From Nocardioides sp. zg-1230 (GTDB lineage: Bacteria > Actinomycetota > Actinomycetes > Propionibacteriales > Nocardioidaceae), in assembly GCF_013155335.1 (NCBI RefSeq), contig NZ_JABJQZ010000008.1:372001-436000 (forward strand): a stretch of DNA of 64,000 bases. The letters run 5' to 3'. The notes beneath the pieces are model-generated. The model had not been told where the DNA came from. It saw nothing but the letters and a program-made list of their open reading frames with translations, and made no database searches. The translations under genes and the position numbers were made by a program. Of this stretch, positions 23,766 through 31,631 are shown piece by piece (position 1 is the first letter of the stretch; each line of letters begins with the position of its first letter).

Positions 23766-24256
23766 GGACGCTCAGCGCGCACCAGGACCTCGAACTCCCG
23801 GCCGTCCCGCAGCGCCGCGAACGAGCCGACCCTCTCGAAGCCCAGGGACTCCACGGCGCGCCGCGCGCGGGCGTTGAACGACGCCACCGTCACCCGGAAC
23901 GCCGCCGGCGCGAAGGTGGTCCGGCCGAAGTCGAGCCCTGCCCTGATGACCGCGCGCCCGAGTCCCTGCCCCGTGAGCGAGGGTCGGAGCCCGCCACCGG
24001 TGTCGAGCGCCGAGTCGTCGTACTCCCAGCCCGGCACCTGCCCGTCCGGCCCGAAGGAACGGAAGCCGATCAGCCGCTCCCCCGCGAGCACCGCGTGGAA
24101 CCCGAGGGCGGGGTCGAGCAGCTCGGCGGGGTCGGCACCGGCGAGGTCGTAGACGTCGTACGGCGCGTCGTAGCGCCACGTGGCCAGGTCCTCCGCGTGC
24201 TCCCTCGTCAGCGGCGCGATGCGGATCATGGCGGGGTCGACGAGATCAGGGCGCAT
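23756..24256 (-). CDS. GNAT-family N-acetyltransferase
   Basis: This 166-residue protein has the GNAT fold. SLTGQGLGRAVIRAGLDFG provides the acetyl-CoA pyrophosphate loop (Q/RxxGxG/A), VTVASFNARARRAVESLGF is the typical beta5 and alpha4 region, and the C-terminus is beta-rich. RIAPLTREHAEDLATWRYD is the usual N-terminal strand and helix of RimJ/RimL-like members. The substrate cannot be predicted. An ATG 42 bases downstream is an alternative start. Confidence 0.88.
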   Translation of the reverse strand: MRPDLVDPAMIRIAPLTREHAEDLATWRYDAPYDVYDLAGADPAELLDPALGFHAVLAGERLIGFRSFGPDGQVPGWEYDDSALDTGGGLRPSLTGQGLGRAVIRAGLDFGRTTFAPAAFRVTVASFNARARRAVESLGFERVGSFAALRDGREFEVLVRAERPQT

Positions 24257-24313
24257 GCGCGCAGTGTGCACCCACCGCTACATTCGAAACGTCATCCACC
24301 GGAGGAGCGACCC

Positions 24314-24883
24314 GTGATCGAGCTGACGCAGGGACAGGAGCTCGCGCTCACCGCCGACGACGGGTCGAGCCTGACCACCGTGCAGATGGCGGTCGGCTGG
24401 GACCACTCCCCCACGGCCGGGTTCCTGGGCAGCGGAGCACCGCCGATCGACCTCGACGCCTCGGCCGTGCAGTTCGCCGGCGAGCAGTTCTTCGACCTGG
24501 CGTTCTTCAACCACCTCGCCACCCGGGACGGCTCCGTGGTGCACCTGGGCGACAACACCACCGGCAAGGGCGCGGGCGACGACGAGGTGATCACCGTGGA
24601 CCTCGGCCGGGTCTACCCGCGGGTCGACTCGATCCTGTTCATGGTCAGCAGCTACCAGGGCCACTCGCTGGAGTTCGTCCGCAACGCCTACTGCCGTCTC
24701 GTCGACCACGACGGCACCGAGCTCGCCCGCTACACCCTGACGCTCGGGGTCCGCGAGACGGGGCTCGTCATGGCCAAGCTCTTCCGCGACGGAGAGGTCT
24801 GGACGCTCCGCACGATCGGGACCGGCATCGCGCTGAAGACGCCGACGGACTCGATCGAGGCGCTCGTGCCCTTCGTCCGCTGA
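24314..24883 (+). CDS. TerD-family protein
   Basis: The 189-residue protein matches TerD domain proteins closely: VGWDHSP near the start, then the Asp-rich calcium-binding stretches (PIDLDASAVQF, HLGDNTTGKGAGDDEVITVDL), and FMVSSYQGHSLEFVRNAYCR. TerD proteins take part in tellurite resistance and, more generally, membrane-linked stress responses. No other ter genes accompany it. The GTG at 24314 has a strong GGAGGAG site six bases upstream. TACATT at about 24279-24284 is a candidate -10. Confidence 0.93.
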   Translation: MIELTQGQELALTADDGSSLTTVQMAVGWDHSPTAGFLGSGAPPIDLDASAVQFAGEQFFDLAFFNHLATRDGSVVHLGDNTTGKGAGDDEVITVDLGRVYPRVDSILFMVSSYQGHSLEFVRNAYCRLVDHDGTELARYTLTLGVRETGLVMAKLFRDGEVWTLRTIGTGIALKTPTDSIEALVPFVR

Positions 24884-24893
24884 CACCTGCCCG

Positions 24894-25397
24894 TCAGCCC
24901 GACCGTGTCCCCCACCGGGAGGAGGGGTGGGGCAGCCAGTCGTAGACCACCGACGTGCGCAGGACCAGGTCGTGGAGGGAGCGGCGGTCGCGATCGACCG
25001 CGCACCACAGCAGGCCCACCGGGAACAACGCGCACGTCACCGCCCTCACGAATGCTCGGACGATCCCCAGCAGGGCGCCGTTCCTGCTCGTCACCCGGAC
25101 CCCCCAGACGTGGTCGCCGATGGTGCGCCCGGCCATCCACCAGGAGACGGTCAGGTACAGCACGAGGTAGACGAGGAAGAGCGCCACCGACCACAGGAGG
25201 GAGGGGTCGGGCATGCGGAAGCGGCGCGGGTCGAGCACGAACAGGAGGGCGACCCACGCGGCGTACGAGCCGGCCAGCGCGAGCGCGACCACGAGGGCGT
25301 CGACGACGCTCGCTGCCACACGCGTGACGACGCCGGCGCTGGCCCCCTGGTAGGAACGCGCCTCGCGGGGGACGCTCACCATCTCCGAGTCGTTCAC
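24894..25397 (-). CDS. RDD-family membrane protein
   Basis: The 167-residue protein has three hydrophobic segments and the RDD features: GVVTRVAASVVDALVVALAL (Arg...Asp), TIGDHVWGVRVTSRNG and RDRRSLHDLVLRTSVV. RDD proteins are small integral membrane proteins, some with Na+/H+ antiport or modulating roles; the function here is unknown. The GTG at 25397 overlaps the stop of the repeat protein gene (GTGA), so the two are translationally coupled and probably act together. Confidence 0.85.
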   Translation of the reverse strand: MNDSEMVSVPREARSYQGASAGVVTRVAASVVDALVVALALAGSYAAWVALLFVLDPRRFRMPDPSLLWSVALFLVYLVLYLTVSWWMAGRTIGDHVWGVRVTSRNGALLGIVRAFVRAVTCALFPVGLLWCAVDRDRRSLHDLVLRTSVVYDWLPHPSSRWGTRSG

Positions 25398-26179
25398 GGC
25401 GGCGTCGTCGGGTCCGTCGGGTCGGCGCGCTTGCGGCGGCGCCGGAACAGGTGGTTCTCCATGCCCCTGCTGATGGCCTCGTCAGCCGAGATCCCCGTCA
25501 TCCGCGCGCCACGGATGGTCTCCGACGCCATGGACCCGCTGGAGTCGCGGATGATGGCGGGCAGGTCGATGGCGTCGATCACCTCCTCGACCATCGCGAC
25601 GAGGTCGATCCGGGCGATCACCGCATCGAGGTCGAGCCGGGCGGCGATCGCGTCGATGTCGACGCCCGCCACCGCTGCGTCGAGGTCAACGCCCGCCACG
25701 ACCACGTCGAGGTCCACGCCTGCCACCGCCGCGTCCAGGTCGACCCGCTTCACGATCGCGTCCAGGTCGAGGCGATCGACGACCGCGTCGATGTCGACCG
25801 CGCGTACGACGTCGTCGAGGTCGACGTGGCGGACGACCAGCCCGGTCAGGTCCAGGCGGGAGACCACCCGCTCCACCATGACGGGCGCCCAGTGGTCGAG
25901 GAGCGCCTGCGCCGCGCGCACCACCTCGGCGCGGCGGGCGGCGCCGTGTCGGGCCGCACCGTCGACCAGTGTCGCGGGCTGCCAGCGCTCGGGGACGAAC
26001 CGAGGGCGCCAGATCATCCTCCGGTGCAGGAGGGGCAGGTCCACGACGGCACGCCCCAGCGCCACCCCGGTGCCGACGACCGCGCCCGCCACCCCCAGGG
26101 CGACGTCGAGGACCTGCTGCGGCTCCTGGAGGACAGCGCCCTCGACCGGCACTCGCGGCGCTTCCGCCAGGCGTGTCAT
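25394..26179 (-). CDS. Protein with tandem nine-residue DLDAVVARV-type repeats
   Basis: The 261-residue protein has a short hydrophobic region (VLDVALGVAGAVVGTGVALG, residues 24-43). At residues 110-210 it carries about ten near-perfect nine-residue repeats, consensus D-L/I-D-A-V-V-A-R-V, for example DLDAAVAGV twice and DLDAIVKRV. A conserved tail follows: SGSMASETIRGARMTGI and a basic FRRRRKR. The period would give a regular helical or solenoid surface, or an amphipathic membrane-lying helix. Similar proteins occur beside RDD genes in other actinobacteria. I know no assigned function. The ATG at 26179 was chosen because upstream sequence is low-complexity. Confidence 0.75.
   Translation of the reverse strand: MTRLAEAPRVPVEGAVLQEPQQVLDVALGVAGAVVGTGVALGRAVVDLPLLHRRMIWRPRFVPERWQPATLVDGAARHGAARRAEVVRAAQALLDHWAPVMVERVVSRLDLTGLVVRHVDLDDVVRAVDIDAVVDRLDLDAIVKRVDLDAAVAGVDLDVVVAGVDLDAAVAGVDIDAIAARLDLDAVIARIDLVAMVEEVIDAIDLPAIIRDSSGSMASETIRGARMTGISADEAISRGMENHLFRRRRKRADPTDPTTPP
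25550..25852 (-). repeat. Tandem 27-bp coding repeats
   Basis: This stretch encodes the nine-residue repeats of the preceding feature. The 27-bp units remain similar at the DNA level (recurrent GTCGAGGTC and GCCACC blocks on the plus strand), which suggests unequal crossing-over or recent duplication. Confidence 0.75.
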
Positions 26180-26315
26180 CCACCCAGCCTCCTGCTGCGC
26201 CGACCGGGCCGCCTCACCCGATGGGGATGAGGGGCATCGGTGGTCGCCCTGTGCATCCGGCCACAAGGCCCGCGCGCCGTGCGGCACCGCGGCAGTCCTC
26301 GCCGTCCCCCACGGC

Positions 26316-26960
26316 TCAGTCCGGCGTCGCCACCGCGCGGCGGATCCGCTGGTGCAGGTCGGCGAGCTCGTCCTCAGGGCTCCAGGTCCCCGGGTCCGCA
26401 GCGCTCGGCCAGCCGGTCACCTGCGCGACGGCCCATGCCACCCAGTCGAGCACCGCCGTCTCGGCGTCGACGTGCTCGCGCAGGGTGAGTGCTTGCAGGT
26501 GCACGCGTTCGGGGAACCGAGCACCGTCCGTCAGCGTCTGCTCGATCATCGCGTCGAGTCGGCCGAGACGCTCCCGGGCGTCGTCCGCCATCTCGGCGAG
26601 GGTCATCAGCAACGCCTCCTTCGATCCGGCGTCGGCGAAGAACACCTTGAGCATCGCCTCGAAGTCAGCGGCGCGAGGCTCCGGCGGACGCCCCAGCCAG
26701 GCCGCGAGCTCGTCGCGGCCCTTCTCGGTGATCTCGTAGACCGTGCGTCGTCGCTGCCCGGTGTACCCCGGCGTCGCGGTCGCCAGGCCGTCGGCGACCA
26801 GGCGCTTCGGCTCGTCGTAGAGACGACGCTCGGCGCGGGGCCAGAACCAGGTCAGGCTGCGTTGCACCTGCTGGGCGAGCTCGTACGTCGACCACGGCTG
26901 GAGGGCGAGCAGGCCGAGGATCGCGTACGCCGTCGTCGGTCGTGGTCTAGCGGGGGCCAT
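26316..26960 (-). CDS. PadR-family transcriptional regulator
   Basis: This 214-residue protein has the PadR winged helix (TTAYAILGLLALQPWSTYEL, PRAERRLYDEPKRLVADGLA, TVYEITEKGRDELAAWL). A C-terminal helical domain follows for dimerisation and ligand binding (FEAMLKVFFADAGSKEALL). It is divergent from the PIG-L gene, and a perfect inverted repeat lies between the two starts. The ATG at 26960 begins just before conserved sequence; one 15 bases upstream is also possible. The inducer is unknown. Confidence 0.92.
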   Translation of the reverse strand: MAPARPRPTTAYAILGLLALQPWSTYELAQQVQRSLTWFWPRAERRLYDEPKRLVADGLATATPGYTGQRRRTVYEITEKGRDELAAWLGRPPEPRAADFEAMLKVFFADAGSKEALLMTLAEMADDARERLGRLDAMIEQTLTDGARFPERVHLQALTLREHVDAETAVLDWVAWAVAQVTGWPSAADPGTWSPEDELADLHQRIRRAVATPD

Positions 26961-26983
26961 GCTGAATGTTGACATAGTGCAAC

Positions 26984-27015
26984 GTGCAGTATCTACTGCG
27001 TCTCGGATACTGCAC
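26984..27015. promoter_or_regulatory. PadR operator candidate
   Basis: GTGCAGTATC at 26984-26993 and GATACTGCAC at 27006-27015 form perfect 10-base inverted arms 12 bases apart, between the padR and PIG-L starts. PadR proteins commonly bind such sites and repress both directions. Confidence 0.75.
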
Positions 27016-27040
27016 ATGACAGCATCTTCGAGGAGGACCG

Positions 27041-27943
27041 ATGGTCGGCACGGACCCTGCGCCCCGGTTGCAGGTCGTCGTCGCACATCCGGACGACGAG
27101 ACCTTCGGCTGCGGCGGCCTGCTGCTGCACGCCGCAGCGGCGGGGTTCGACACCTTCGTCACCTGCGCGACGCGGGGCGAGGCGGGCGAGGACGCGCACG
27201 GCCGCCGCGGCGAGGCGCTCGGCGCGGTCCGTGCGGACGAGCTGCGCCGGGCCGCTGACGTCCTCGCCGTGACCGAGGTCGAGCTGCTCGACTTCGCCGA
27301 CTCGGGGATGACCGGGCCGGCGCCCGCGGGATCCCTCGCCTCAACGCGTCTCGACGCCATCGTCGCGGCGCTCACCACGGCCGTGCGACGGGTCCGACCC
27401 GACATCGTGGTCACCCTCGACGCCAGCGACGGCCACCGCGACCACGTGCGGGTGCGCGAGGCCACCCTCGTGGCAGCTGCCGCGGAAGGAGTCCCGACCG
27501 TCTACCTGTCCTGCCTGCCCGCCAGCCTCATGCAGCGGTGGGTGGCGTGGACGCTCGAGAGCCAGCCCCAGCGGCAGCACGTCACCGGCGACGACGTCCC
27601 CGTGCTCGGGACCCCCGACGCCGAGATCACCACGCTCCTCGACGTTCGCGGTCACCGCGACCGGCTCGCGCGGGCGATGGCCGAGCACGCGTCGCAGGAC
27701 TCGCCCTACGGCTCGCTCCCCCAGGACCTGCGTGACGCGTTCCTCGACGTCGCCCGTGCCCGCCGCGTCGTACCGGCGTGGGAGGGCGGGGCGCCCGAGC
27801 ACGCGCTGGCCCCGGGCCGAGCAGGAGATCATCCGATGAGGACGACCACACCGATCGCCGTCGCCCCCCTCCACGTGCACGGGCGCCGCTGCTGGTGGAA
27901 CCACCTCGAGGCGCGCTGGAGCTGCAGCACCACCACGGGCTGA
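27041..27943 (+). CDS. PIG-L family deacetylase with unusual Trp-rich tail
   Basis: The 300-residue protein contains the PIG-L zinc site: VVVAHPDDETFGCGG (residues 13-27) and GHRDHVRVREA. PIG-L enzymes remove acetyl groups from GlcNAc-type substrates such as mycothiol precursors, or act in natural-product pathways; the substrate here is unknown. The domain ends near residue 255. The last 35 codons, from an internal Met at 27836 with its own AGGAG site, encode a peptide rich in His and Trp (HVHGRRCWWNHLEARW) that looks like a separate leader peptide. GAGGAGGACCG precedes the ATG at 27041. Confidence 0.85.
   Translation: MVGTDPAPRLQVVVAHPDDETFGCGGLLLHAAAAGFDTFVTCATRGEAGEDAHGRRGEALGAVRADELRRAADVLAVTEVELLDFADSGMTGPAPAGSLASTRLDAIVAALTTAVRRVRPDIVVTLDASDGHRDHVRVREATLVAAAAEGVPTVYLSCLPASLMQRWVAWTLESQPQRQHVTGDDVPVLGTPDAEITTLLDVRGHRDRLARAMAEHASQDSPYGSLPQDLRDAFLDVARARRVVPAWEGGAPEHALAPGRAGDHPMRTTTPIAVAPLHVHGRRCWWNHLEARWSCSTTTG
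27836..27943 (+). other. Possible leader peptide reading unit inside the PIG-L 3' end
   Basis: An in-frame ATG with AGGAG eight bases upstream would give a 35-residue peptide with a WW pair and a third Trp. It is followed immediately by the hairpin at 27946-27981, as in tryptophan attenuators. No biosynthetic gene follows on this strand, so this may be chance or a remnant. Confidence 0.3.
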
Positions 27944-27945
27944 CC

Positions 27946-27981
27946 CCGGCCTCGCGGGACCGGCCCCTTCCCGCGAGCCGG
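27946..27981. terminator. Bidirectional terminator between PIG-L and DJ-1 genes
   Basis: CCGGCCTCGCGGGA pairs with TCCCGCGAGCCGG except for one bulged C. It is followed by TCGGCTCTTCG on the plus strand and lies between two convergent stops. Confidence 0.7.
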
Positions 27982-27992
27982 TCGGCTCTTCG

Positions 27993-28691
27993 TCAGGACG
28001 TCAGCAGTCCGACGACCTTCTGCGCGGCCTCGGTGCTGGACGCCGGGTTCTGGCCGGTGACCAGCTTGTCGTCGACGACCACGAAGGGCGCCCACGGCTC
28101 CCCCGAGGAGAAGGTGGCTCCGGCCTCGCGCAGACGGGACTCCAGCAGCCAGGGCGCCTTGTCGGCGAGCCCTGCCTGCTGCTCCTCCGCGTCGGTGAAG
28201 GCGGTCAGGTTGCGCCCGGCGAAGAGCCAGGAGCCGTCGGCGCGCGTGGCGGGAAGGAGGCCGGCCGGGCCGTGGCAGACCGAGGAGACCACCTTGCCGC
28301 CGTCGAGCATGGTCACGAGGATGCGGCCGAGGTCGTCGCTGACGGCGAGGTCCTCCATCGGGCCGTGGCCGCCGGGCACGAAGACGGCGTCGTAGGAATC
28401 GAGGTCCACGTCGGCGAGGACCAGCGTCGACTCGAGCCGGGGCGCGAGGTCGTCGAGCGCCTTGCGCTGCTTCGCCGACTCCTCCTCGCCGATGGTGTCC
28501 GGGTCCAGGCTGCCCTCGTCCACGACGGGTGTCGTGCCGTCAGGGCTGGCGAGGTCGACGTCCATCCCGGCGTCGGAGAACACCTGCAGCGGGGACAGCA
28601 CCTCCTCGGCCCAGAAGCCGGTCGGGTGCTTGGTCCCGTCGTTCAGGGTCCAGTGATCGGAACCGGTCAGGACGAACAAGATCTTCGGCAC
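27993..28691 (-). CDS. DJ-1/PfpI-family protein (Hsp31-like)
   Basis: The 232-residue protein has the class I glutamine amidotransferase-like fold. It contains AVFVPGGHGPMEDLA (with an acidic residue in the nucleophile pocket) and the elbow SSVCHGPAGLLP, where the Cys is the nucleophile. The N-terminus KILFVLTGSDHWTLNDGTKHPTGFWAEE is typical of the Hsp31/YhbO-like group. These proteins act as glyoxalase III, deglycase-like or chaperone proteins in stress. The precise activity is not clear from sequence. Confidence 0.9.
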   Translation of the reverse strand: MPKILFVLTGSDHWTLNDGTKHPTGFWAEEVLSPLQVFSDAGMDVDLASPDGTTPVVDEGSLDPDTIGEEESAKQRKALDDLAPRLESTLVLADVDLDSYDAVFVPGGHGPMEDLAVSDDLGRILVTMLDGGKVVSSVCHGPAGLLPATRADGSWLFAGRNLTAFTDAEEQQAGLADKAPWLLESRLREAGATFSSGEPWAPFVVVDDKLVTGQNPASSTEAAQKVVGLLTS

Positions 28692-28745
28692 GGGGGACTC
28701 CTCGGAGGCGGGGGTGGCGGCGCCGAGCAGCGCCGCTCCATGACG

Positions 28746-29237
28746 CTACCCAGAGGGGGTGGCCGGCTCAAACGGGTCCGGGATCGCCGGCTCGACGTCG
28801 AAGAGCGTCACGTCGGGGCAGACCTCCACCTCGATGCCGCCGTTGTGGGTGTTGAGCACGCTGTAGGTGCCGGCATCGACATCGACGACCCCGGGCTGCT
28901 GGGGCGAAGCCGTGACGCGGAAGAGGGCCTCGGTCGGTGAGGCGGGGTCGCCGAGCTGCACCTCGGTGTCCTCGACCTCCCCGAAGATCGAGCCGGGAGG
29001 CAGGTCGCGTACGACGAAGCGCAACCGCCCGCCCGACGTGGCGAATCGGGCAGGTCGTCGTGCCGTAGGGGCGCCCAGGCTGGTGGCCACAGGGTTGTCG
29101 CACGACATCTCGAGGGCGGGCGCCGGCGGGCCCTGGGGCGCCGCCCGACACCCCGCCAGGGTCGTCGTCAGGACGCCGTACCCGACGGCCAGCGTCAGGA
29201 GGCGGCGCACGCGCTGCCCGTCCGTCCCCGTGTCCAT
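28746..29237 (-). CDS. Putative lipoprotein of unknown function
   Basis: This 163-residue protein has a signal with lipobox TLAGC near residue 30. A mainly beta mature domain follows (GRLRFVVRDLPPG, VVDVDAGTYSVLNTHNGG, VEVCPDVTLFDVEP) with two further cysteines that may pair. No family was recognised. It is monocistronic, between the DJ-1 gene and ssrA, and reads toward the former. Confidence 0.6.
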   Translation of the reverse strand: MDTGTDGQRVRRLLTLAVGYGVLTTTLAGCRAAPQGPPAPALEMSCDNPVATSLGAPTARRPARFATSGGRLRFVVRDLPPGSIFGEVEDTEVQLGDPASPTEALFRVTASPQQPGVVDVDAGTYSVLNTHNGGIEVEVCPDVTLFDVEPAIPDPFEPATPSG

Positions 29238-29300
29238 GACAGTAAGACGCTATCGAGGACGACGCGCGCTCACCGCGGAACGACGCAGGCCGCCACGACA

Positions 29301-29336
29301 CGACAGCCGCCCCGACGGGTGTCGGGACGGCTGTCG
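29301..29336 (-). terminator. Terminator of ssrA
   Basis: CGACAGCCG and CCGAC pair with GTCGG and CGGCTGTCG around GGGT. It begins 20 bases after the mature tmRNA 3' end on the minus strand. Confidence 0.7.
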
Positions 29337-29355
29337 TCAAGAGGGCTGTGCGCAG

Positions 29356-29723
29356 TGGAGCTGCGGGGAATCGAACCCCGGTCCTCGAGCGTCGATCCAG
29401 GTCTTCTCCGGGTGCAGTCAGTGATGTCGCTTTTCTCGGCCTCGGCGCTCCCACAGACAGGTCGCCGACAGGCCCAGTCAGGATCAAGTCCCGGTCACCC
29501 CTCCTGACAGAGAGTGACCAGCAAGTCTCCTAGATGAGGCCTGGGTCCGGGACGGAGACGGGTGCCCGGTCAGACCCTTCGATCACTGCTCAGGCAGCGA
29601 GAGCGAAGTCGTTGCGATTGGTGTTGGCAACTATGGATTTCCAGCGGTCGTTTACGAGATGACGCTGGCTTCTCGACCCGCTTCCCCTGGAACTAACGTC
29701 CCAAGTCGAAACCGATCAGCCCC
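29356..29723 (-). ncRNA. ssrA: Transfer-messenger RNA
   Basis: The RNA starts GGGGCUGAUCGGUUUCGAC and ends GGUUCGAUUCCCCGCAGCUCCA. These give the tRNA-like acceptor (GGGGCUG with CAGCUCC) and T-arm. The terminal CCA is not encoded. The tag reading frame is at 29590-29628: GCC AAC ACC and so on to TGA, translating to ANTNRNDFALAA. It is one-piece tmRNA. With SmpB (gene at 41511) it rescues stalled ribosomes and marks the product for proteolysis. The length of about 368 bases is normal for actinobacteria. Confidence 0.95.
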
Positions 29724-29792
29724 TCTTGTGTTGTCAAGCAGGCCCGAGCCCACGGCTCCAGCCTACTGGTCCCAACCGACAACCGGCCAACG

Positions 29793-31586
29793 CTATTCCG
29801 TCGGGGTGTGGGGGCGCAGCGGCTCGGAGTGCCAGACGTCGTCGTCGAGACGCCACAGCTGGCGGTCGGTGCTGTCCACGAGGTCGGCGGGCACGTCGTG
29901 GTCGAAGTCGAGCCCGGCCTCGAGGACGGCCTGATGGTGCTCCGACCAGGAGGCCGCGTTCCTCGCCCGCGCGTCAGCCTGCTCGGCGTCGGTGGCACCC
30001 GGCGGCGTGACCACGGCGCCGTGCGGTGCCTCGATGCCGGCCGGTACGTCGCTGCCGTCGGGAGCGATCGCGTAGAGCCGCTCGTCGGTCATCCGGTGGT
30101 CGGCGCGCACCACGAGCGTGCCGTCGTCGCGCCAGCGGAACCGGACGGACCATCCCTGGCCCTTGAGGTGCCCGTCGCGGTGCGCGGCGACGGCATCGTC
30201 GGGCAGGAAGAGGCCCCAGGCCGCGAAGTGGTCGGCGAACGCCTGCTGCTGGGGCGTCGGACCGCCCGGTCGCTCCCCCGCTCCACCGGCCTCGTTGCCC
30301 TCGCCGTCCTCCCCGGGCACCTCTGGAGCCGCCTGCAGGCGGACGCGCGTGATGCGGTGGCCGTCGAGCTCGACGACCTCGAGCCTGCGGCCCTCGACCA
30401 CCACCGAGTCGCCGAGCTCGGCCATCCGCGCCAGCCGGTGCAGGACGTAGCCGGCGACGGTCTCGTAGGGCCCGTCGTCCAGCTCCACCCCGGTCCGCTC
30501 CGCGAACTCCTCGATCGTCAGGCCGGCGTCGACGGTCGTCGGGTCGGCGGACGCGGCGATCTCGGCGTCGGTGTCGTACTCGTCGTGGATCTCACCGACG
30601 AGCTCCTCCATGAGGTCCTCGAGGGTGACGATCCCGTCGGTGCCGCCGTACTCGTCGACCACCAGCGCGATGTGCGCGCCGAGGCTGCGCAGCTGGTCGA
30701 TGGAGGGCAGGACGCGGTTGGTGCGGGGCAGCACCGGCAGCTCCCGGGCGATGTCGGCGACCGTGGTCGAGCGGTCGTCCGCGCGCCCGAGCACGTCGCG
30801 CAGGTGGAGGTAGCCGAGCACCTCGTCGAACGACGTACCGGTCACCGGGTAGCGGGTGTAGGGCTGGTCGACGATGACGGCCACCGCGTCGGCGAGGGTG
30901 AGGTCACCCGCCAGGAAGACCACGTCGCCGCGCGGCTTCATGACCTCGCTCAGCGAGCGGTCACCGGCCTCGAAGACGTCGTCGACGAGGCGTCGCTCGC
31001 CCTCCGGGATGTCCTCGTGGCCGGAGATCATCATCCGCAGCTCCTCCTCGTCGACCTCGTCGCCGGCGGCGTCGGGGTTGCCGCCCAGCAGGCGGACGAG
31101 CAGGTTGGTCGAGAGCGACAGCAGCCAGATCACCGGCGTCATCACGGTGGCGAACTTGCCGAGCGGCGGCGCGAAGAGCTTGGCCACCCCGACCGACCGC
31201 TGCAGGGCGAGCCGCTTGGGCACGAGCTCGCCGAGGACCAGCGACAGGTAGGACACGACCAGCGTGGTGACCACCAGGGACACCGTGTCGGGCGCCGGGA
31301 CGCCGAGGTCCTCGAAGGCGGGTGCGAAGGAGGGTGCCAGCGTCGAGGCGCCGAAGGCGGCGGAGAAGAAGCCCGCCACCGTGACGCCGATCTGCACCGC
31401 GGACAGGAAGCGATTGGGGTCCCGGGCGAGGGAGGCGACCGCGTGCCCGCGCCCTCCTTGGGTGTCGAGACGCTCCACCTGGCCGGAGCGCAGCGACACC
31501 AGTGCGATCTCGGTCGCGGCGAACACACCGCCCACCAGGATGAACGCGAGGACGAGCAGGACGTCGATCCAGGTACCGGCTTCCAC
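29793..31586 (-). CDS. CNNM/CorC-type membrane protein with CBS pair and extra C-terminal domain
   Basis: The 597-residue protein has an N-terminal CNNM (DUF21) membrane domain with four hydrophobic segments (FILVGGVFAATEIALVSL, GVTVAGFFSAAFGASTLA, VVTTLVVSYLSLVLGELVPKR). A CBS pair at about 205-330 and a CorC/HlyC domain follow (DEYGGTDGIVTLEDLMEELV, ending near 420). Such proteins handle Mg2+ or Co2+ efflux. The remaining 154 residues (from about 444) form a separate domain (FRWRDDGTLVVRADHRMTDERLYA) not usual in the family. GTG at 31586 is the start, with TACGTT at 31593-31598 as a likely -10. Confidence 0.88.
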   Translation of the reverse strand: MEAGTWIDVLLVLAFILVGGVFAATEIALVSLRSGQVERLDTQGGRGHAVASLARDPNRFLSAVQIGVTVAGFFSAAFGASTLAPSFAPAFEDLGVPAPDTVSLVVTTLVVSYLSLVLGELVPKRLALQRSVGVAKLFAPPLGKFATVMTPVIWLLSLSTNLLVRLLGGNPDAAGDEVDEEELRMMISGHEDIPEGERRLVDDVFEAGDRSLSEVMKPRGDVVFLAGDLTLADAVAVIVDQPYTRYPVTGTSFDEVLGYLHLRDVLGRADDRSTTVADIARELPVLPRTNRVLPSIDQLRSLGAHIALVVDEYGGTDGIVTLEDLMEELVGEIHDEYDTDAEIAASADPTTVDAGLTIEEFAERTGVELDDGPYETVAGYVLHRLARMAELGDSVVVEGRRLEVVELDGHRITRVRLQAAPEVPGEDGEGNEAGGAGERPGGPTPQQQAFADHFAAWGLFLPDDAVAAHRDGHLKGQGWSVRFRWRDDGTLVVRADHRMTDERLYAIAPDGSDVPAGIEAPHGAVVTPPGATDAEQADARARNAASWSEHHQAVLEAGLDFDHDVPADLVDSTDRQLWRLDDDVWHSEPLRPHTPTE

Positions 31587-31592
31587 GGCATC

Positions 31593-31598
31593 AACGTA
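31593..31598 (-). promoter_or_regulatory. -10 hexamer TACGTT of the CorC-type gene
   Basis: On the minus strand TACGTT ends six bases before the GTG at 31586 and supports that start codon. Confidence 0.4.
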
Positions 31599-31631
31599 GC
31601 GACCGGCTGTGCACGGAGTGGCCGGGAACCG

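Noticed and set aside
25550..25852. Possible CRISPR or minisatellite from the 27-bp periodicity
   Set aside because: The period follows codons of a real protein with conserved residues, so it is a coding repeat.
29301..29723. A tRNA gene at the GGTTCGATTCCCC box
   Set aside because: The box is the T-arm of the tmRNA. No anticodon arm lies at tRNA distance.
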